From Fistulifera solaris (lineage: Eukaryota; Bacillariophyta; Bacillariophyceae; Naviculales; Stauroneidaceae): DNA of 64,000 nt. Positions within the stretch are counted from its first letter, which is position 1, and every line of letters starts with the position of its first letter. This document shows positions 58,745-64,000 of this stretch, piece by piece. The translations under genes and the position numbers were made by a program. The notes under the pieces are model-generated. The model did not search any database and had not been told where the DNA came from. It saw nothing but the letters and a program-made list of their open reading frames with translations. Location: positions 682,001 to 746,000 of the forward strand of contig AP026144.1 in NCBI GenBank assembly GCA_030295235.1, written 5' to 3'.

Positions 58745-59767
58745 TCATGCTTGACCCGTAATGTAAGGACTATTAGGGGAGGAAGGACGAAACACCGGTT
58801 GCAAACCCGTCTCAAATTGCTTCAACTCGTCGGAATCAATTCCGTAGCTTTCTCCGATAATCACACGCGCTTCTTTCGCCACCGTGCGGCAGGATTCTAC
58901 CATCATGGCAGCGGACTCACGATCGGTACCTCCGGATTGTTCGACCGTTCGAATTTGCAAAACGGCCATTTCCAACGCCTTGATGAATTGTTCTAAAGAT
59001 ACAAGAGTTGCTGCGTTCGTGTTTTTCAGTTCGAGCGTTTGACCGGCGGGCGTGGTAATCGTGTTTGCTTGGGGTGTCAAATAATGGCGGTATAAATTGG
59101 CACGGATGGAATCTTGTTGTGTACGGAGTAACTTGTTCAAGAGTGCCATGCCCGGATCAAGGTTCTTCTCTACTTCTTCCTGACATCGGGTATATATATG
59201 CTGCAGAACCTGTAATCGACTGGCTGCTCCCTCTTCTGCGGAAGGTTCGTCTTGCATCGCATCCTTCATATTGATCGTCATGACGTTGAAAAACGCAGCA
59301 TCGAGACGCCCGTCCCGAGCGGCTTTGCCAATCAGCGAATCTAATTTACGAACCTCTCCGGCATCCAGCAGCGATTTCAGTGTCTGTGTGGCCGTTTCTA
59401 GCTGTTCTTGCAATAAATGGTTGAGACCACGCGCCACTTGCTGCACCGAGTTATGATGATGTCCTTCGGCCTGTCGAAGCTTCAGCAGTAGTTTCGGTGA
59501 AAGTGTAGAGAGGGTCTCCAAAAGGACTTGCGAGAGAGGTTTATCGGCGGTAACTTGGGAATATATTTGTTCGACTGTAGCAATTTCTTCATCAGAAAAT
59601 GAAAGTGACGACTCCTTTGGTGACGAAGCGGATTGCCCGAGCTGATGGCGGGTGCGCCATGAACGTGATAAAACTCCAGTACGCCATGCCGTGGGTGTCA
59701 AAAGCCATGCTTCGACCGAAAAGAGGCTCAGTCCCAAAAGGTATAAAAGCAGTTCGGGACCTTTCAT
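58745..59767 (-). CDS. Plastid-type unknown protein, 340 residues
   Basis: The ATG at 59767 gives a signal peptide (ELLLYLLGLSLFSVEAWLL) with an aromatic residue (Trp) at the likely cleavage site, the pattern of diatom plastid precursors. The mature part is helical: FSDEEIATVEQIYSQVTADKP, LSPKLLLKLRQAEGHHH, KDAMQDEPSAEEGA, LRTQQDSIRANLYRHYL, and a Pro/Ser-rich end. Conserved-looking Leu/Gln-rich helices, no catalytic motif. The frame extends to 59860 without another plausible start. Function unknown. Confidence 0.72.
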   Translation of the reverse strand: MKGPELLLYLLGLSLFSVEAWLLTPTAWRTGVLSRSWRTRHQLGQSASSPKESSLSFSDEEIATVEQIYSQVTADKPLSQVLLETLSTLSPKLLLKLRQAEGHHHNSVQQVARGLNHLLQEQLETATQTLKSLLDAGEVRKLDSLIGKAARDGRLDAAFFNVMTINMKDAMQDEPSAEEGAASRLQVLQHIYTRCQEEVEKNLDPGMALLNKLLRTQQDSIRANLYRHYLTPQANTITTPAGQTLELKNTNAATLVSLEQFIKALEMAVLQIRTVEQSGGTDRESAAMMVESCRTVAKEARVIIGESYGIDSDELKQFETGLQPVFRPSSPNSPYITGQA

Positions 59768-60538
59768 GTTTTTTCTGTTCGATAGGGATGTAGAATGATG
59801 CGTTTTGATGTCATGCCTTGTTTGTTTTGCATCGGACAACAAACAATGGCGCGAAAACACGTCACAAAAATTTACACTTTTCTACATGCAAGTGTTAACC
59901 AGTACGACTCCAACCGAAGAAACAAAGCCGAAAGTGATTCTTGATGCGTTGTTGTCGACCACAGCAAAAGTAATATCGCCTTTGATGTCTTCGCGTCTTC
60001 GCGTATCACGCAATGAGTCACACAATCATCTTCTCATCATGATTTATCTCGCATTCATGTCAGCGACGACATTTATTGAAAGACATGGAGAGATGTTGTT
60101 ACCGTCGCAAAAACTCATCGTAAATTATCTGCCCTTTCATCCATTTCTTGACGAAATACATACACATTACATCATCGTCAGTCGTTATCGTCATGGGTGA
60201 GCTCATTGAATGAGATGTATCCATCACTTGAGGATCGTACAACGGTTATCATCATGGTGCGGCGGGAGAAACGCGGCTGCGAAAACCGGCACGGCGGTCC
60301 GTTTTTTTCATTTGGCGTTAAGGTCAAAGGTTTGGTGGTCCACTATAAGACGATGTTGTAGGAAACAAACGTGACTCAGAAAAAAACGGCACTTTGAAAA
60401 ACCGTTCCCGGCGTTTCGCTCACAAAAGAAAACTGCGCGACAAAAACAAAAACAAAACAACAACATGCCACTTTTTGATTACAATTTCAGGCTCACAAAA
60501 ATCAAATCGATTCATTTCGCATTAACTCATCAAGCATC
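59768..60538. other. Spacer with leader of the first small paralogue
   Basis: No gene supported; a 131-codon frame at 59805-60200 lacks protein-like features. The last 60 bp form a leader shared with the next small gene (entered separately). Confidence 0.5.
60481..60515 (+). repeat. Conserved leader, copy 1
   Basis: This 35-bp stretch just before the ATG of the 60539 gene (ACAATTTCAGGCTCAC...) is almost identical to 61605-61638 before the 61669 gene. Both are preceded by a shared GAAAACTGC box (60430s and 61570s). Confidence 0.75.
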
Positions 60539-60952
60539 ATGGTCTTCCACTTGTTCTCGTTGAATCCTCACAAGCGACCTCATCAAGAGCGCTCGCCGAT
60601 CGAATTGTATGCAGTGATCCAAGCGATTGACCAGGAGGATCCTCATCTTCTTCATGCAATGGCACCCCCTATCAAGCTCAACAGAGCCTTGTATACGATC
60701 GAGGAGCATGATATGGGTGAAATTCTTGGCGCACCTCGTGTGACGATTCGAAAGCGACACAAGAAGGAGGATCCCATCGTCCAGACGACTCCTACCCTCC
60801 AAGTTGCAATCAGCACAAAGCGACACCATCGTCGTTCCAAGGCCATGGATGAGGATGATTTTTCCAAGATTACCATGGTGTGTGAAGATCTTCACCACCC
60901 TCAGGCACGGGTTAATAAGCGAAGTCCGGCTGTTTGGAATCACTCATTCTGA
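60539..60952 (+). CDS. Small unknown protein, 137 residues (paralogue A)
   Basis: ATG-initiated intact frame. It is rich in Lys, Arg and His, with basic stretches (TIRKRHKKED, STKRHHRRSKAMDEDDF). The C-terminal block HHRRSKAMDEDDFSKITM, then VCEDL, is shared with the neighbouring gene at 61669-62058 (QHRRSLAMSKEEFVEI...GDDL). No domain known. The two genes plus their leaders form a tandem duplication. A nuclear or RNA-binding role is only suggested by the charge. Confidence 0.68.
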   Translation: MVFHLFSLNPHKRPHQERSPIELYAVIQAIDQEDPHLLHAMAPPIKLNRALYTIEEHDMGEILGAPRVTIRKRHKKEDPIVQTTPTLQVAISTKRHHRRSKAMDEDDFSKITMVCEDLHHPQARVNKRSPAVWNHSF

Positions 60953-61668
60953 TCGCATCTGATCTAGCATAGCTTCCGGTTAACCGGTGCAAAGATGCCT
61001 TAAAAATAAAACGAAACTTAAATTATGAGCTTCTTCTTAGACGAGTGATAGTCCATCACGTCCGAAAGGCGCAATGCGAGCTGATTCAGGTCTGGAAATG
61101 TAGAAAACGCTCCAGTGACTAAACGAGATTTGTGAAAAAGGCGGCCTGATTATGATAGTGCTTCAACTTTGATTACATTAGTAGTTCTTCTCAAATATAT
61201 TTCCAAACTTTGAGGTGCATTTCAGCGTTCAAATTCTCTTATGAACAGCCGTCTAGGACGAGAGCGTACCACTTTCGTATTCTTATCGTTAGAAAGAGAG
61301 CTCTCAGATAACATCGTCCATTTACTTTATACGACTTTATTTGCGGCGCCTTGTTTTCGTTTTGCATGAAAACCTTAGGTACCGGTACCGTACCAGGTAC
61401 TTGGACACATTGCGATTTACTTGAGTAGCAGTACGATTCGACATGAGACTTTATCTGCAAAAGTTGACACACTGCGCGCCGGCTGACGCTCGAAAACGAC
61501 AAGACTTGGAAATGAAAACTGTCCCGCTCGTCTCCGCGGAAACGGACGAAAACCGCACAGTTTCCACGAAAGAAAACTGCTGAGGAAAAAATGAACATCT
61601 CATCACAATTTCAAGCTCACAAAAACAAATCGATTCACTTTATATTCGATACATTCGTTAAAACCACC
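60953..61668. other. Spacer between small paralogues
   Basis: AT-rich, no gene supported. Contains GGTACCGGTACCGTACCAGGTAC-type palindromes at about 61378-61400 and the second leader copy at 61605-61638. Confidence 0.5.
61605..61638 (+). repeat. Conserved leader, copy 2
   Basis: Matches 60481-60515 with about three differences, including a one-base gap; it lies 31-64 bp before the ATG at 61669. Confidence 0.75.
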
Positions 61669-62058
61669 ATGATTTACCCCTTGATCTCTTCGGCTGGCGC
61701 AAACAAGCAGAGTCCTGACAAGCTTTCGTTGGTAGACTCTTCGATCACCATCGACAACAAGGAGAACAGCATCAAGATTTCTCGTCATCGTCGACGTTCA
61801 AGCAAGCAAAGCCACGACTTTTCTACCGTCATGTCCACCAATATGGGAGATAATATCTTTGAGCTCAATGCTGCTCTTCGCTTGGAAGAGGAAAAAGGCA
61901 AGCCCATGGAGAAACAATCTCATAGACGAACCCATGCCACCGACTGGAGTGGGCTCAGTTGCATTTCTCAACACCGTCGCTCCTTGGCCATGTCAAAGGA
62001 GGAGTTTGTGGAGATCTTGGACATAGTCGGCGATGATCTTCTGAGCTCTTGTCTATGA
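61669..62058 (+). CDS. Small unknown protein, 129 residues (paralogue B)
   Basis: The frame is open from 61591, but the ATG at 61669 matches the start position in paralogue A relative to the shared leader. The protein is Ser/Arg-rich (ISRHRRRSSKQSHDF) and ends with QHRRSLAMSKEEFVEILD, then GDDL, like paralogue A. No known domain. The middle parts of the two proteins are diverged. Confidence 0.65.
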   Translation: MIYPLISSAGANKQSPDKLSLVDSSITIDNKENSIKISRHRRRSSKQSHDFSTVMSTNMGDNIFELNAALRLEEEKGKPMEKQSHRRTHATDWSGLSCISQHRRSLAMSKEEFVEILDIVGDDLLSSCL

Positions 62059-62233
62059 GATACGGACAAGACCCACGTTCACGATGGGGCACTATATCTC
62101 TAGAGAATGCAAATAAAAACGTTAATACACAAGATAAAAGCATTTTACTGTAAGTAGATTCGCATTAGTATCAAAAGCTTTAGAGAGAGCACTCACGCTT
62201 GACCTCTAGAAATTCATTCGAGGAGAAGTACAT

Positions 62234-63083
62234 TCATTCAAAGCTCTTATCCTCTTGTGGTAATTGAGCATGAAGAAACTTCTTTTGCAGTGAATCTGCC
62301 CAGAAGCGAACTATGATGAGTCGAATGACTCGCCGATCCGAAGCAAAGCCCGCACTGGCTTTGCCCAAGACCTTTCCCCCCTTCGTCCACTTCACCTTGG
62401 TCATGATTGTCGTCTTGGCTCTCTTTGGATGTCTTGCTAAAGCGCTGCAGCAATTTAGGTCCACCGAGAGATTTCATGCGGTTAAGCCAGATCTGTAAAA
62501 CTTCCTTTGAAATGATTCCATCGGACACTATATTTTGTATCGTAAAACCGCCCTGCCTCATAAATGCTAAACTCTTTTCAAAGTCAATTTCGTCGGACCC
62601 TCTCCCATCATCAGGATAACCAGTCATATCGAAGAAAGCTACTTGCTCGACAACAGCACAGAGGACTACCCCGAATGCGGAGTGAATGTTATACTTCTGT
62701 CGAACCTCGTCCATAATTTCGTTTCTTGCTAGCTGAAAATGCCGTCTCCAGAAAGAAGCGCCTTGATCATGACACCATTGTACAAATTCCTCTTCGTGCG
62801 TGTCCCAAAACTCTTTGTAAGAAGACATGTCTGCTTTTAACTTTTGTCGCAACCGCACCCTGTCCGACCAAACTTGATCACGGAGATCAGGAGGCCAGGG
62901 ACTGTCATCGAGGGCCTTAATTTCCGCGTTCGCTTGATCTGTCTCCAAATCGGTCAAGGCCGTGATGAGATCGGCAGTGCCATTAGGAAGAAAATGCACA
63001 AAACCGCAACAAGCACACGATCCACCGGATACATAATCAAACAAGACACGATCGGTCAACCATTCGTCAGTGTATCGAGGCAT
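62234..63083 (-). CDS. Unknown protein with N-terminal Cys cluster, about 282 residues
   Basis: The frame from the ATG at 63083 (open to 63140 without ATG) begins RYTDEWLTDRVLFDYVSGGS followed by CACCGF, a Cys cluster. Helical regions follow (SSYKEFWDTHEEEFVQWCHD, FWRRHFQLARNEIMDEVRQ) and a segment FGVVLCAVVEQVAFFDMTGY. One C too many in a six-C run at 62376-62381 (G run on this strand) would change the C-terminus from a random-looking tail ending at 62247 to a basic one (KVLGKASAGFASDRRVIRL, then FWADSLQKKFLHAQL) ending at 62234; I chose the second. No family is recognised. Confidence 0.55.
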
Positions 63084-63655
63084 CACAGAAATTTCTATCG
63101 TTCGCGCTTTCTTATCATTCGTTTCCGGCTGTCTTCTCACTCAAGTGGACTGGAAGGTAGGATATCAAAGATTCGTCGAACAAAGTGAGTTGCTGAGCAA
63201 AGTTGCGCAAAAATTTGCAATTTCTTCGCGCATCTCCATCACTTTGATCTCCGACTCCAACGGCCCGCTGTTTTTGCGGTGACCAAAACGCAACTTGAAA
63301 GAAATTAAAAGGGAGAAAATATGATACTACTTCATAAGTTATAGTTTCGAGGGTTTTCCTTTCACAAAGCCAATTTCCTAATAGTAGTAATTCACTATAG
63401 ACTATGCAGTATAATGAACTTTTCGTGTCTTTTATCTATAAAACGTGAAATCGCGGGGCGTCCTCGTCCACCCTGAAATATATTTTCGAACGGACGGCTC
63501 AACGCGACTTTTACACGTTTGTTTGGAAATATTTCATTTTGCTTCACAAACTCCACCCTCCAACTGCGACAGATCGATGCAATCGCAACGAAGCAACCTC
63601 TGTTCTGACTCATATCGTCTACAATTGTACATTACAGCATCGATACCGCAACACC
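63084..63655. other. Divergent spacer
   Basis: AT-rich, no gene supported. It precedes the last forward gene. Confidence 0.45.
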
Positions 63656-64000
63656 ATGATATCCAGACAAGTAGTCTTGACTGCCGTCATGGCATTTACA
63701 TTCCATCGCGTTGTCGGATTAGAATTTCGGCAAACAGTCCGTGCATGCGACAATTCGCCGGGTACTATTGGGTACAGCCGCATTTCCGACATGAATATTG
63801 ACATTGATCGCGAGTTAGGAGCGATTGCGGGTGGTAAGACGCCTGATGCCACGTATCTATTTATTCTTTGTCCCGACACCCAGTTCGACGTTGAAGACAC
63901 ACCGCTCAATCCGATGCTGGATAATTCCATTTTTGCTTGTGGTGATACTGGTAAAGCGACCGGATGTGTCTTTAAAGGAGGAGCAATTCAAGTGAATGTG
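63656..64000 (+). CDS. Secreted protein, N-terminal part (partial)
   Basis: The ATG at 63656 opens a frame that runs off the window (115 residues seen). The N-terminus (SRQVVLTAVMAFTFHRVVG) is a signal peptide-like hydrophobic stretch. The remainder is Cys-containing and Asp/Gly-rich with CPDTQFDVEDTPLNPMLDNS, then FACGDTGKATGCVFKGGAI. That pattern suggests a right-handed beta-helix-type secreted diatom protein, but the visible part is too short for a firm call. Confidence 0.6.
   Translation, partial: MISRQVVLTAVMAFTFHRVVGLEFRQTVRACDNSPGTIGYSRISDMNIDIDRELGAIAGGKTPDATYLFILCPDTQFDVEDTPLNPMLDNSIFACGDTGKATGCVFKGGAIQVNV

Noticed and set aside
59805-60200. 131-codon forward frame
   Set aside because: Composition not protein-like, no domain, lies in the spacer before the small paralogues.
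6355-61400. GTACCGGTAC motifs as insertion-sequence ends
   Set aside because: No paired ends, target duplications or transposase around them; kept as a motif finding only.
61239-61598. 119-codon reverse frame
   Set aside because: Partly translated GTACCGGTACC repeat; no family; overlaps the leader of paralogue B.
2629-62464. Pseudogenisation of the frame-shifted genes
   Set aside because: No in-frame stops or missing domains other than the one-base run errors, and the affected genes are essential functions spread over the whole window.
1-64000. tRNA, rRNA or CRISPR features
   Set aside because: No cloverleaf-like sequence with intact A/B boxes, no rRNA core and no direct-repeat array was noticed by eye; a tRNAscan run would be decisive for tRNAs.

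Overview
The window looks like nuclear DNA of a diatom, possibly a pennate one. The signs are: short GT-AG introns (38-106 bp); compact gene spacing (about 28 genes in 64 kb on both strands); several precursors with a signal peptide followed by an ASAFAP-like site with an aromatic residue at the cleavage point (the bipartite plastid-targeting signal of diatoms); a CDKA with a PSTALRE helix; and many CAA/ACA/GAC trinucleotide runs inside coding regions. The species cannot be named from the sequence alone.

Layout. 1-2 kb: the 3' end of one gene and an unknown reverse-strand gene. 2.6-10 kb: plastid transketolase, a mitochondrial-type signal peptidase, a TruA-family pseudouridine synthase and a fused MtnB-MtnC methionine-salvage enzyme. 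10-23 kb: one cytoplasmic dynein heavy chain of about 4,190 residues. 23.8-25.4 kb: a K+ channel whose single chain carries four selectivity filters. 25.6-32.6 kb: Rab11, a class 3 lipase, a diatom-type unknown and a tyrosine recombinase-like protein. 33.5-46.9 kb: CDKA, glucose-6-phosphate isomerase with a plastid-type presequence, a mitochondrial intermediate peptidase-like M3 protease, protoporphyrinogen oxidase, a GNAT acetyltransferase, an FkbM methyltransferase and cardiolipin synthase. 46.9-57.6 kb: a large coiled-coil protein, mitochondrial NAD(P) transhydrogenase and a second coiled-coil protein. 57.9-64 kb: uracil phosphoribosyltransferase, a plastid-type unknown, two small paralogous genes with a shared 5' leader, an unknown protein and the start of a secreted protein. 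Genes are independent and not arranged in operons, but several serve organelle metabolism: plastid transketolase, GPI and PPOX; mitochondrial transhydrogenase, cardiolipin synthase, M3 peptidase and signal peptidase.

A feature of the whole window is that about 26 reading-frame breaks of one base, nearly all in short homopolymer runs, interrupt 12 otherwise well-conserved genes. I treat these as probable sequence or assembly errors and annotate each gene across them, giving the positions. Exon, intron and frame positions were worked out by hand from splice consensus and protein-family continuity.

The most unusual item is the four-pore, eight-membrane-segment K+ channel at 23814-25357. Next are the tyrosine recombinase-like gene with a complete catalytic set (30925-32630) and the small tandem paralogue pair (60539-62058).
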